From an uncultured Adlercreutzia sp. (GTDB lineage Bacteria > Actinomycetota > Coriobacteriia > Coriobacteriales > Eggerthellaceae), in assembly GCA_902478715.1 (NCBI GenBank), contig CABSMC010000010.1, positions 1 through 48,823 on the forward strand: a DNA stretch of 48,823 bases. Direction: 5' to 3'. Every line of letters starts with the position of its first letter. Position 1 is the first letter of the stretch. Shown here in pieces: positions 8,924 through 16,351 of this stretch. The notes beneath the pieces are model-generated. The model was given only the letters and a program-made list of their open reading frames with translations, did not search any database and was not told the DNA's origin. Both the position numbers and the translations under genes were made by a program.

Positions 8924-9232
8924 ATGCCCGCACCTACCATGACCCCTGAGCAGCGCGCCGCCGCCCTCGAGAAGGCCCGCGTCGTCCGCGCCAAGCGCTC
9001 CGAGATCACCAACAAGCTCGCCATGGGTCTCACCACCCCGGCCGAGGTTCTCGACCAGATCGACGACCCGATCATCGGCCGCATGAAGGTCAAGGCTTTC
9101 GTGAACGCCCTGCCTGGCTTCGGCAAGGTGAAGACCGAGAAGCTCATGGAGGAGCTGGGCATTCCGGCCGAGCGTCGTCTGCAGGGCCTCGGCTCCAACC
9201 AGATGGCCGCCCTGAAGGCCGCCCTGGCTTAA
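8924..9232 (+). CDS. mihF: integration host factor, actinobacterial type
   Basis: A 102-aa nucleoid-associated protein of the actinobacterial mIHF family, unrelated to proteobacterial IHF. It binds and bends DNA and affects supercoiling and global transcription. The pattern PEQRAAALEKARVVRAKR, then LPGFGKVKTEKLMEELGI, ending RRLQGLGSNQ, matches the family; the central part is an S13-like helix-two-turn-helix. AAAGAGAAG upstream is a modest ribosome site. The gene is transcribed alone, with a long leader hairpin and its own terminator. Confidence 0.93.
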   Translation: MPAPTMTPEQRAAALEKARVVRAKRSEITNKLAMGLTTPAEVLDQIDDPIIGRMKVKAFVNALPGFGKVKTEKLMEELGIPAERRLQGLGSNQMAALKAALA

Positions 9233-9254
9233 GTCTCAACCGAGACAATCTTGC

Positions 9255-9287
9255 AAGCGCCCGCCTATAATAGACGGGCGCTTTTGT
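9255..9287 (+). terminator. mihF terminator with a TATAAT in its loop
   Basis: AAGCGCCCG (9255-9263) pairs with CGGGCGCTT (9275-9283), followed by a T-rich run: a good intrinsic terminator. The 11-base loop contains TATAAT (9266-9271). With a GAGACA -35-like hexamer 18 bases upstream, this could serve as the promoter of the next gene, whose ribosome site begins at 9291. Confidence 0.8.
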
Positions 9288-9303
9288 TTTGGAAGGAACC
9301 GGC

Positions 9304-10218
9304 ATGCCCCTTATCTATGTAGACACGTTGGATGACCCGCGGCTCGATGCGTTCGCGCGGCTGACCGAGGCTCAGCTGCGCAGCAAGCTGGAGCCGGAGC
9401 GGGCGCTGTTCATCGCCGAGTCGCAAAAGGTGATCGAGCGGGCCTTCGAAGGCGGTATGGAACCGATCTCGCTTCTCATGGAAGAGAAGTGGCTGCCCTC
9501 CATGGCGCCGCTTATCGAGCGAATGGAAAAGCGCGCGAGCGAGCAGACCAGCGGCGAGGGGCTGCCGGTGTTCGTGGCGCCCCATGACGAGCTCGAGCGG
9601 CTCACCGGCTTCGAGCTGACGCGCGGCGCCCTGGGGGCCTTCCGACGCCCCGCGCTTCCGCCCGTTGCCGACGTGCTGCGCGAGGCGCGCCTGGTAGCGG
9701 TGCTGGAGGACATCACGAACCACACGAACGTGGGGGCCATCTTCCGCAGCGCGGCCGCCCTCGGAGTAGACGCCGTACTCGCGAGCCCCGCCTGCTACGA
9801 CCCGCTGTACCGCCGGGCCGTACGCGTTTCCATGGGCACAGTCTTCCAAGTGCCGTGGACCCGCATCGGCGACGCAGACGTGCCGAATCGTCCCGGCTGT
9901 GGCACCTGGAGCAACGAGGGCATCGCCGAGTTGCACGAGCACGGCTTCATCTGCGCCGCCATGGCGCTCTCCGAAGAATCCGTGACCCCCGACGAGCTGA
10001 ACGCGCGCCTGACCGAGCGTGAGGCCGCCGGCGGCGCGCCCGCGAAGCTGGCGCTGCTGTTCGGCACCGAGGGCGAAGGGCTCTCCCCCGCCACCATTGC
10101 GCGGTGCGATTACACCGTGCGCATCCCCATGGCCCACGGCGTCGATTCCCTGAACGTGGCCGCTTCCAGCGCCGTGGCCTTCTACGCCTTCCGGCAGCTG
10201 AGCCAGCTAGGGAGGTAG
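9304..10218 (+). CDS. TrmH/SpoU-family RNA 2'-O-methyltransferase
   Basis: A 304-aa SPOUT-fold methyltransferase using S-adenosylmethionine to methylate ribose in rRNA or tRNA. The N-terminal part (ERALFIAESQKVIERAF) is the substrate-binding domain. The knotted C-terminal domain shows motif 1 (DITNHTNVGAIFRSAAALG), motif 2 (LLFGTEGEGLSP) and motif 3 (IPMAHGVDSLNVAASSAVA). The target nucleotide cannot be told from sequence. ATG 9304 has GGAAGGAA seven bases upstream, so the in-frame ATG at 9289 is not used. The next gene follows six bases after the stop. Confidence 0.9.
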   Translation: MPLIYVDTLDDPRLDAFARLTEAQLRSKLEPERALFIAESQKVIERAFEGGMEPISLLMEEKWLPSMAPLIERMEKRASEQTSGEGLPVFVAPHDELERLTGFELTRGALGAFRRPALPPVADVLREARLVAVLEDITNHTNVGAIFRSAAALGVDAVLASPACYDPLYRRAVRVSMGTVFQVPWTRIGDADVPNRPGCGTWSNEGIAELHEHGFICAAMALSEESVTPDELNARLTEREAAGGAPAKLALLFGTEGEGLSPATIARCDYTVRIPMAHGVDSLNVAASSAVAFYAFRQLSQLGR

Positions 10219-10224
10219 GGCACA

Positions 10225-10848
10225 ATGAGATCCTTCAATCCTCATTCCGCGGCCTCCGTTCAAGACAACACAGGGAAAGCAAGCACCCCCATCGCCCAAA
10301 ACGATTCGCAGCTGAACAGCGACCCCACCGACCAGAGCGCGACAAACAGGAAGATCGGCAAGGACAGCGCAAGTCTGCAAAAAGCGCCGCGAAGGGTCAC
10401 CGTGGCCACCTGGGTCGTGCGCCTCTGTTTCGCCTTCGCATTCGTCGTGAACGTTCAGTGCGCCCTGGGGTTCGCGCTCACACCTGAAGCCTACATGGGC
10501 GCCTACGAGCTCGCCGGCGTTCCGGGGCGCGTGGCCACCCAGGGCATCGGCATCGCCTTCCTCATGTGGAACTGCACCTACCCGCCGGTCATCTGGCAAC
10601 CATGCCGCCATCGCGCCTTGGCCGGCGTCGTGCTGGCTCAGCAAATCGTGGGGCTAGTCGGCGAGTCGCTCATCCGCGCCACCGTGCCCGTCGGCCACGA
10701 TCTCCTCGCCAGCAGCATCGACCTGTTCATCACCTTTGACGGGGCGGCCCTGCTCCTGATGAGCGCCTCGTGGGGATTCTTGCTTCTGCTTGAAAGGCGC
10801 GTAAAAAAATCTGCCCTCCGGCAAAAGACCGAAATTTCGAGTTGTTAG
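10225..10848 (+). CDS. small polytopic membrane protein, unknown function
   Basis: A 207-aa protein with a polar, Ser/Asn/Gln-rich N-terminal 55 residues that are probably disordered, then about four membrane segments (near residues 59-84, 105-122, 131-150 and 165-190) and a short basic tail. I do not recognise the family. GGGAGG, overlapping the stop of the methyltransferase, serves as ribosome site, so the two genes form an operon. The last codons (EISSC and stop) lie inside the left arm of a 17-bp inverted repeat whose other arm is 135 bp downstream. The C-terminus may therefore have been altered by that element. Confidence 0.7.
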   Translation: MRSFNPHSAASVQDNTGKASTPIAQNDSQLNSDPTDQSATNRKIGKDSASLQKAPRRVTVATWVVRLCFAFAFVVNVQCALGFALTPEAYMGAYELAGVPGRVATQGIGIAFLMWNCTYPPVIWQPCRHRALAGVVLAQQIVGLVGESLIRATVPVGHDLLASSIDLFITFDGAALLLMSASWGFLLLLERRVKKSALRQKTEISSC

Positions 10849-11001
10849 ACATTCGGAAAGCGCCTTCGACCCATTTCCTTCGCCTTACCTGCCCAATGCC
10901 CGATAAAATCAACGTTATTCGCTAAAATGGAGCCTTGTTCGGATGGTGCGGCGCTAAGGTACTCCTCAAGCCGAACCCTCGACATCTAACAACTCGAAAT
11001 T
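10833..11001. repeat. 169-bp unit bounded by 17-bp perfect inverted repeats (MITE-like)
   Basis: AATTTCGAGTTGTTAGA at 10833-10849 is exactly inverted at 10985-11001. The interior has no gene; it holds two TAAAAT promoter-like hexamers. No target-site duplication was recognised at the ends. It may be a miniature element, or the arms may fold as one long RNA stem. Confidence 0.5.
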
Positions 11002-11016
11002 CTTGCTCCAAAACCG

Positions 11017-11046
11017 GGAAAGGATCGCGCGAAGGCGATCCTTTCC
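11017..11046 (-). terminator. htpG terminator
   Basis: GGAAAGGATCGC and GCGATCCTTTCC form a perfect 12-bp stem with a 6-base loop, 58 bases after the htpG stop. On the minus strand it is followed by CGGTTTTGG, a short U-run. Confidence 0.65.
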
Positions 11047-11104
11047 AAGAGAGAGGAGGGAGTCTCGGGTTGTTCCAGTTCAGCAGCGCCGAGCATCGGC
11101 CTCG

Positions 11105-13093
11105 CTACTTCATCAGCTCGCTCACGGCCTGGGCGAAGGCGAGCGGGTTGTCGGGCAGGATGCCCTCCACAAGCAGCGCCTGGTCGAACAGAAGGCCCGC
11201 GTAGGTGCGCACCTTTTCGTCGTCGCCGGCCTCATGAGCCGCTTGCAGCGTGGCGAACACCGGGTGCTTGGCGTTCACTTCCAGCACCAGGTGCATCTCG
11301 GGCAACTCGTCAGTGCCCGGCTGGCTCTTCAGCACCTGCACCATGGCCAGCGACATGCCGCCCTCGCTCGTGACCACGGCCGGCGCATCGGTGAGGCGGG
11401 TGGAAACGACGACGCGCTCCACCTTGCCGTCAAGCGCCTCCTGCATAATGCCGAACAGCTCGGCATTGGACTCGGTGGCCTCCTCGGCCTCCTTCTTCTC
11501 CTCATCGGTGGTGAGACCCAGGTCCTCGGAGCCCACGTTCTTGATGAAGTAGGGCTGCTTGTTCTCCTCGTCGCCGTCCACCGCGTGCTCGCCGTAGGTG
11601 CCCATGGCCATCATGCAGAACTCGTCGACGTCCTGGTCGCACAGCAGCACGTCGTAGCCCTTGGCCAAAACCGTGGTCACGAGCGGCATGGCGGCCAGGC
11701 GCTCCAGCGAGTCGCCCGCGGCGTAGAAGATGGAGTCGGCACCGGCGGGAGCCGCGGCCAGATACTCGTCCAGGGTGATCATCTTCTGCTCCTTGGCGGA
11801 GTAGAACAGAAGCAGGTCGGCAAGCGTGTCCTTCGCCATGCCGTAGCTCTGGTAGATACCGAACTTCAGCGTACGGCCGAACTGCTTGAAGAACTCCTCG
11901 TAGGCCTCACGGTCATCGTCGCGCATGTTCGCCAGGTCGGCCTTGATCTTCTTCTCGAGACGACGGGCGATGGCGCGCAGCTGGCCGTTGTGCTGCAGCG
12001 TCTCGCGGGAGATGTTCAGCGTGAGGTCGGAGGAATCAACCACGCCGCGCACGAAGCCGAAGTAGTCGGGCAGAAGCTCCTCGCACTTGTCCATGATGAG
12101 CACGTTGGAGGAATACAGGGCGAGCCCGCGCTTGTAGTCCTTCGAGTACATGTCCCACGGCGCGCGGCTCGGCACGAACATGAGCGCGTCGTAGTTGAGC
12201 GACCCTTCCGCATGCACGGAGATAGTGCGGGCCGGGTTTTCGAAGTCGTGGAAGTCGGTCTTGTAGAACTCGTCGTACTCCTCCTGGGAGACCTCGGACT
12301 TCTTGCGCTTCCAGATGGGGATCATGGAGTTGATGGTCTCCACCTCGGTGTAGCTCTCCCACTGCGGCGCGGCCGGCTGGTCGCCCTCGGCCGGCTCGGG
12401 GGCCTCCACCTTGCGGCTCTTCGTCACTTCCATCTTGATAGGATAGCGCACGTAGTTGCTGTAGCGCTTGATGAGCTGCGTGAGCCCGTGCTCGCTGGCG
12501 AAGGTGCCGAAGGACTCGTCGGCGGTGTCGTCCTTCAGGTACACGATGACGTCGGTGCCATGCTCGGCGCGCTCGGCCGGCTTGATGTCGTAGCCGTCGA
12601 TGCCGTCGGACTCCCAGGCCCAGGCCTCGTCGCTTCCGATGGCGCGGGAGACGACGCGCACCTTCTTGCCCACCATGAAGGCGGAGTAGAAACCGACGCC
12701 GAACTGGCCGATGATGTCCACATCGGTGAGGTCGTCGAGGCCCTTCGCCTCGCCGGGCTCGCTTTCGGCAGCGGCCTCGGCCTGGGCGGCCTTGAACTCG
12801 AAGGAATCGGAATGGGCGATGGTGCCGAGGTTCTTGTCCAGTTCGTCCTTGGTCATGCCGATGCCGTTGTCGGACACTGTGACCGTGCGCTCGTCGCTGT
12901 TGTAGCCCACAGTGATGGCCAAGTCGTCGCGGCCCACAGCCACGGAAGGGTCGGTAAGGCTGCGGAAGTACAGCTTGTCCACCGCGTCCGACGCGTTGGA
13001 GATGAGCTCGCGCAGGAAGATCTCGCGATTGGTGTAAATGGAGTTGATCATGAGGTCGAGCAGCTTTTTGCTCTCTGTCTTGAACTTGCGCAT
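11105..13093 (-). CDS. htpG: HtpG, bacterial Hsp90 chaperone
   Basis: A 662-aa cytoplasmic ATP-dependent dimeric chaperone. The N-terminal GHKL ATPase domain shows ELISNASDAVDKL near residue 30, DNGIGM near 85 and GQFGVGFYSAFMV near 130. The middle domain carries NISRETLQ with the catalytic Arg, and the C-terminal dimerisation domain ends in LMK. Length and motifs are standard, and nothing is truncated. The ATG is preceded by AAAGAAGGAC. A CIRCE operator upstream indicates repression by HrcA, so this chaperone belongs to the heat-shock regulon. The gene is monocistronic. Confidence 0.97.
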   Translation of the reverse strand: MRKFKTESKKLLDLMINSIYTNREIFLRELISNASDAVDKLYFRSLTDPSVAVGRDDLAITVGYNSDERTVTVSDNGIGMTKDELDKNLGTIAHSDSFEFKAAQAEAAAESEPGEAKGLDDLTDVDIIGQFGVGFYSAFMVGKKVRVVSRAIGSDEAWAWESDGIDGYDIKPAERAEHGTDVIVYLKDDTADESFGTFASEHGLTQLIKRYSNYVRYPIKMEVTKSRKVEAPEPAEGDQPAAPQWESYTEVETINSMIPIWKRKKSEVSQEEYDEFYKTDFHDFENPARTISVHAEGSLNYDALMFVPSRAPWDMYSKDYKRGLALYSSNVLIMDKCEELLPDYFGFVRGVVDSSDLTLNISRETLQHNGQLRAIARRLEKKIKADLANMRDDDREAYEEFFKQFGRTLKFGIYQSYGMAKDTLADLLLFYSAKEQKMITLDEYLAAAPAGADSIFYAAGDSLERLAAMPLVTTVLAKGYDVLLCDQDVDEFCMMAMGTYGEHAVDGDEENKQPYFIKNVGSEDLGLTTDEEKKEAEEATESNAELFGIMQEALDGKVERVVVSTRLTDAPAVVTSEGGMSLAMVQVLKSQPGTDELPEMHLVLEVNAKHPVFATLQAAHEAGDDEKVRTYAGLLFDQALLVEGILPDNPLAFAQAVSELMK

Positions 13094-13217
13094 AGGTTTT
13101 GTCCTTCTTTCCTAGAGGCGGAAGACGCATAACTGCCCCAGTGTAGGTCGCGCGCCGGCGGTGTCTCGCGGTGCGTTCGGTCTGTACGTCAGTCGTTGAC
13201 CGGCGGCGACAAAAGCG

Positions 13218-13244
13218 TTAGCAGTCTCCCTTACTGAGTGCTAA
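13218..13244 (-). promoter_or_regulatory. CIRCE operator (HrcA site) of htpG
   Basis: TTAGCAGTC, nine bases, GAGTGCTAA. The consensus is TTAGCACTC-N9-GAGTGCTAA, so one arm is perfect and the other has a single C-to-G change. It lies about 125 bp upstream of the htpG start and marks HrcA repression. Confidence 0.9.
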
Positions 13245-13315
13245 CACCACATTCTACGCAGAAGGAAACCTAAGTCAATACCTATCAAGTTTTCTTTAAG
13301 TTTGGACGAGGGAAG

Positions 13316-13392
13316 CCTCTCAAAATGAGGTTTCAATTTTGAGAGGAAAGACAAGGGAGCATCCTATCAAAATTGAAACCTCATTTTGATAG
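13316..13392. repeat. two palindromes in mutual inverted orientation
   Basis: Element A: CCTCTCAAAAT (13316-13326), spacer GAGGTTTCA, ATTTTGAGAGG (13336-13346). Element B: CTATCAAAAT (13364-13373), spacer TGAAACCTC, ATTTTGATAG (13383-13392). The two spacers are reverse complements, so the elements form a 21-bp perfect inverted repeat across a 17-base centre. The AAAAT-N9-ATTTT plan resembles the palindrome before the DUF4143 ATPase (AAAATAC-N9-GTATTTT). Confidence 0.7.
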
Positions 13393-13474
13393 TGGCGTTC
13401 GCCTCCTACAAGCGCTTCGAGCAAACAGGGGAGATCACCTTCCGCTCCCTGTGCAACATCGCTATCAGTTCCTC

Positions 13475-13561
13475 CTAAATCCGGGCCACCAAGTCCTCGG
13501 GCGATGGGAGCACGCTGGCGTAGGCCGCAGGCAGTTCATCGCCCAGACGGTACTCACTCAC
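13475..13561 (-). pseudogene. possible C-terminal gene remnant
   Basis: A minus-strand frame encodes VSEYRLGDELPAAYASVLP and a short tail ending in VARI before the stop. It has a protein-like composition but no ribosome site and no recognised family. It lies in the same frame downstream of the PIN toxin stop, so a displaced or degraded reading frame is possible. It could also be chance coding in GC-rich DNA. Confidence 0.2.
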
Positions 13562-13589
13562 ACCAATGGATGCGCCCCCAACCAGCTCA

Positions 13590-13614
13590 ATTTTGCACAC
13601 AGTGTGTGCAAAAT
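13590..13614. promoter_or_regulatory. 25-bp palindrome
   Basis: ATTTTGCACAC, AGT, GTGTGCAAAAT: perfect 11-bp arms around a 3-base centre, 25 bases past the stop of the PIN toxin gene. No T-run follows on the minus strand apart from those in the arms. It looks like a DNA operator rather than a terminator. Which gene it would control is unclear. Confidence 0.5.
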
Positions 13615-13639
13615 AGCTTCGACAACTATAGCCCCCGTC

Positions 13640-14086
13640 CTAAAGCTGAACCTCACCGTAGTCGAGGCCGTGCTCTTCGCGCATGATGTCGAGCCACGCA
13701 TCCGGAGACACTGCCGGAACCGTTGATCGCGCGAACCCTTTGGCGTCGCGAGTGATGAGATAGTCAGCCCCCACCCTCTCGGCAGCAAGGGCAATCAGAC
13801 AATCCTCGAAATCATCCCAACCAAGACGCGCTGCCCTTTCAAGGGAGGCACCCGTAAGGTCGACAGGCGTTATCACCGTGAGCGCCTTCAGAATAGCCGC
13901 CTGCAGCCGCACTGAGTCGACGTAACGACTCAGAACATAAAAGGCATCAACAGCAGACTGCGCGGGAACCCAAAGCTGAGCGTCGCCGAAGAACCCAGCG
14001 ATGACTACTTTCTGAGCAGAGGGAAAGAACGGCTCCTTGCGGCCCAAATAGTCGATGAGCACATTGGTATCAAGCAAGAGATTCAT
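13640..14086 (-). CDS. PIN-domain toxin (VapC-like ribonuclease)
   Basis: A 148-aa PIN-domain protein, probably a Mg-dependent RNase acting as a toxin. The N-terminal LLLDTNVLIDYL holds the first catalytic Asp. DDFEDCLIALAAE supplies the central acidic cluster, and DYLITRDAKGF the last Asp with the typical strand. ATG 14086 opens exactly at the first beta strand; an in-frame ATG at 14104 would add six residues. It overlaps the 3' end of the antitoxin gene by 17 bases, suggesting translational coupling. The target RNA is unknown. Confidence 0.88.
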   Translation of the reverse strand: MNLLLDTNVLIDYLGRKEPFFPSAQKVVIAGFFGDAQLWVPAQSAVDAFYVLSRYVDSVRLQAAILKALTVITPVDLTGASLERAARLGWDDFEDCLIALAAERVGADYLITRDAKGFARSTVPAVSPDAWLDIMREEHGLDYGEVQL

Positions 14087-14369
14087 AGCGTGCCCGCTTT
14101 CCATCCCTCACGAGGGAGCGATAATCACCATCAGCCGCCTCTCCCCTCCAATCGACATCGAGTGTCGAAGCGGCCAAAAAGATATCTAACTCCTCCTGAC
14201 TCGGCCGAGAAGAAGGAGCGGCCGTCGGCAGCTCGCGTCTCTCGAGAAGATAGTCGAAAGCACTGTTGATAAGATCGGACGTGTTCGCCCCCAGAGAGGC
14301 CAGCACGCCTTTCGAAGCATCTTTCTTCGCCTGCGGCACCCGCGCGCTCACGAGAACACTTTCTGCCAT
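14070..14369 (-). CDS. RelB/DinJ-like ribbon-helix-helix antitoxin
   Basis: A 99-aa antitoxin. The N-terminal part (LVSARVPQAKKDASKGVLAS, then NTSDLINSAFDYLL) matches the RHH DNA-binding fold of the RelB/DinJ family. The C-terminal half is acidic and probably wraps the toxin. A RelB-like antitoxin with a PIN toxin rather than RelE/YafQ is a mixed but known pairing. GGGAGG seven bases before the ATG sets the start. The palindrome at 14391-14402 is the likely autoregulatory site. Confidence 0.85.
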   Translation of the reverse strand: MAESVLVSARVPQAKKDASKGVLASLGANTSDLINSAFDYLLERRELPTAAPSSRPSQEELDIFLAASTLDVDWRGEAADGDYRSLVRDGKRARYESLA

Positions 14370-14390
14370 AACAACCTCCCATCAAAGATG

Positions 14391-14402
14391 TTATACGTAT
14401 AA
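14391..14402 (-). promoter_or_regulatory. antitoxin autoregulatory palindrome
   Basis: TTATACGTATAA is a perfect 12-bp palindrome 21 bases upstream of the antitoxin ATG, within an imperfect larger dyad (GATG at 14387-14390 and CATC at 14405-14408). It overlaps TATTAT/TATACG -10-like hexamers on the minus strand, the usual layout of an RHH-repressed promoter. Confidence 0.55.
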
Positions 14403-14464
14403 TACATCTCATGAGAGACAGTCAAGGGCAGAAATCGAACCACTAGCCCCCAAGGCTCCAGCGC

Positions 14465-16177
14465 CTAGCGCTCGCGGTCGATGAGGTCGATGAGCTCCTG
14501 GCGGGAGTGGACGTCGGTCTTCACGTAGATGTGGCGAATATGGGACTTCGCCGTGTTGAAGGAGATGGTGAGGTTCTGGGCGATGTAGTCGATGGAGCGG
14601 CCGCGCACGAGAAGATCGAACACGTCGCGCTCCCGGGGCGAGAGCCCGTAGCGCTCGGCCACCGCATCGCAGCGCATGCGGTAAGGGCCGGGGCGCCGCT
14701 CCCCCATCGCGGCATCTCCCGGGCTGCCGTCGGCAAGGGAGGCACCAGCCCCGCCCATCTCGCCGACTTCGCCCATCTCGCCGGCCCCTCCGCGACCGAC
14801 TCCGCCATCCCAGGCGCCCTCGCCATCCGCTACCGCGCTCCCGCGGTCCTCGGCGCCTCGCCGGTCGGCGAGCGCCGTCTCCCCTGCCGACCCCGCACCT
14901 TGCGCCGGTATCTCCGCGGCATCGCCGCGGAGTCGCTCTTCCGGACGCAGCGCGTCGCCGATCAGGCGGTCGTTCAGCACCAGCATGGAGGCTACCAAAA
15001 GCGCGAAGACCATGGCCACCGAGATAACCTCCAAGGACAAGCTGCCGTCGCCCTGGCTGCGCACGATTTCCAAACCCGCCAGCCAACCGAAGGTCGTCCC
15101 CAAAGCCGAGGCCCCGCGGCCCAAGCCGAACACCAATATCGGGGAAAGCCGCGACGAGTAGGCCACATAGGCCAGCAGACACCAGATCACCAGCACGAAG
15201 CAGTTGTAGGCCACCGTAATGAACTGGCTGCCGAAACCCGTTCCGCCCAAGAGGGGCGTCACGAGAATGCCGGCTGCCACGGCAATGATGATGGGATAGT
15301 ACAGGCGGCTCACATCGAACTGGCGGCGCAGCAGTCCCACCACCACGAACAGCACCCCGGCCACTACCGCGGTGCTGAAGATGATGAGCGCGCCGTCGGC
15401 GTTCAGCGAGCTGATGGAGGAATGGGGCACGGAAAACCCGCGCGAGACGCCCACCACGACGGAGAAGACCGCCACGGCCACGAGCAGCCTCACGAAGAAC
15501 CTTCGCAGGGGAACCGGGCCCTCGGGGCGTCCGCCCTCGCCCTCATCCGACCATTCGGGATTAGTCAGCGTGGAGACCACGGCCAGAACGGGAAGAAGGG
15601 CCGTGAACACCATGCCCACCGGATCAGGCAGCCCTACGGCCATGAAGTAGATCATGGCGGCGAACACGAAGGACGCCGCCGTGTACATGGCAGCCTCGCG
15701 CGCCGGCGCCTTCGAGTAGACGACGCCGAACCTCAGCACGATGACCGACGTGCCCGCGCCGGTCAGTGCAGCGCTCACGATAAGGTAGAGGTTCGCATCG
15801 GCGCCCAGGCTGGACGATGCGTAGGTGCCCACCGTGGCCGCGCCCACCACCACCGCCACCGCAATGAGGAGCAGGTTGCTGCCCACGAGCCGCCGCGTGA
15901 GAGGACGCACGAGCGATAGCAGGACGAGGGCGACGCCCAGGGCAAGCGTCGAGACCAGATAGGTGAGGGAAATGGTGTCAGGGGGCAAGTCGGAGGCGGC
16001 GGAGGGGAACACGAGCACGTTGCTGTTGTACGACACCCAGATCCACGCGTAGTAAAAGCCGAAGCCCACCAGCTTAAGGGCGGGCCACTGCTCCTCTATG
16101 GTCATGCCGAGGCGGGTCGGCGCCAACTCGCTGTTGGACGCGAACGCCTCCTGATTATCACCGAACCGCTTGAGCAT
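14465..16177 (-). CDS. LuxR-type regulator with polytopic membrane domain
   Basis: A 570-aa protein with about twelve hydrophobic segments (residues ~30-400), a long Gly/Ala/Glu-rich linker containing a GEMGEVGEMGG repeat, and a C-terminal LuxR helix-turn-helix (YGLSPRERDVFDLLVRGRS, then ISFNTAKSHIRHIYVK). This architecture is expanded in Eggerthella relatives, where the membrane part is thought to sense a small molecule. ATG 16177 has GGGGGAAG just upstream. A GTG at 16294 would extend the protein by 39 residues, but a TATACAAT promoter-like box lies inside that extension. It follows the respiratory operon in the same direction and probably regulates it. Confidence 0.88.
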   Translation of the reverse strand: MLKRFGDNQEAFASNSELAPTRLGMTIEEQWPALKLVGFGFYYAWIWVSYNSNVLVFPSAASDLPPDTISLTYLVSTLALGVALVLLSLVRPLTRRLVGSNLLLIAVAVVVGAATVGTYASSSLGADANLYLIVSAALTGAGTSVIVLRFGVVYSKAPAREAAMYTAASFVFAAMIYFMAVGLPDPVGMVFTALLPVLAVVSTLTNPEWSDEGEGGRPEGPVPLRRFFVRLLVAVAVFSVVVGVSRGFSVPHSSISSLNADGALIIFSTAVVAGVLFVVVGLLRRQFDVSRLYYPIIIAVAAGILVTPLLGGTGFGSQFITVAYNCFVLVIWCLLAYVAYSSRLSPILVFGLGRGASALGTTFGWLAGLEIVRSQGDGSLSLEVISVAMVFALLVASMLVLNDRLIGDALRPEERLRGDAAEIPAQGAGSAGETALADRRGAEDRGSAVADGEGAWDGGVGRGGAGEMGEVGEMGGAGASLADGSPGDAAMGERRPGPYRMRCDAVAERYGLSPRERDVFDLLVRGRSIDYIAQNLTISFNTAKSHIRHIYVKTDVHSRQELIDLIDRER

Positions 16178-16351
16178 GCGCTTCCCCCATAATCGGCGGC
16201 CCGCCGTCCCCAAGGCCGCACTGTCAACTGAAGAACGGGCGTCGCCGTCCCATTCGTTCCACGGCTCATATTGTATACCCTCGGCTATTGGCACAACATT
16301 CCCCCTGTTCGAATTCTCACGGCGGCTGAATCGGCTCCCTCCGCCCCTCTC

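Larger units (their letters stand above)
13094..13639. other. 546-bp palindrome-rich intergenic region
   Basis: Between htpG and the toxin gene there is no intact gene. The stretch contains the CIRCE operator, a pair of mutually inverted palindromes (13316-13392), a further 25-bp palindrome (13590-13614) and a short minus-strand peptide frame (13475-13561) that reads like the end of a lost gene. A competing plus-strand frame across it has no ribosome site and no recognisable motif. Confidence 0.6.

Noticed and set aside
10849..11104. Small structured RNA gene (4.5S, tmRNA or tRNA) in the htpG-proximal gap
   Set aside because: No conserved SRP, tmRNA or tRNA sequence elements were found; the structure seen is explained by the inverted-repeat unit and the htpG terminator.
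11003..13132. 709-codon plus-strand open frame opposite htpG
   Set aside because: The htpG strand has every Hsp90 motif. The opposite frame is a shadow without a ribosome site.
13200..13640. CRISPR array in the repeat-rich stretch
   Set aside because: The repeats are two or three palindromes of different sequence, not regularly spaced direct repeats with unique spacers; no cas genes are present.
13373..13726. 117-codon plus-strand frame starting in the palindrome pair
   Set aside because: No ribosome site, no motif, and it runs into the PIN toxin gene in antisense.
14507..15919. 470-codon plus-strand open frame opposite the first luxR gene
   Set aside because: His/Arg/Gly-rich, no motif, and antisense to a protein with a clear HTH and membrane segments.
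16178..16294. GTG start adding 39 residues to the first LuxR protein
   Set aside because: The extension contains a TATACAAT promoter-like box and is not needed for the first membrane helix; ATG 16177 has a fair ribosome site. It remains possible.
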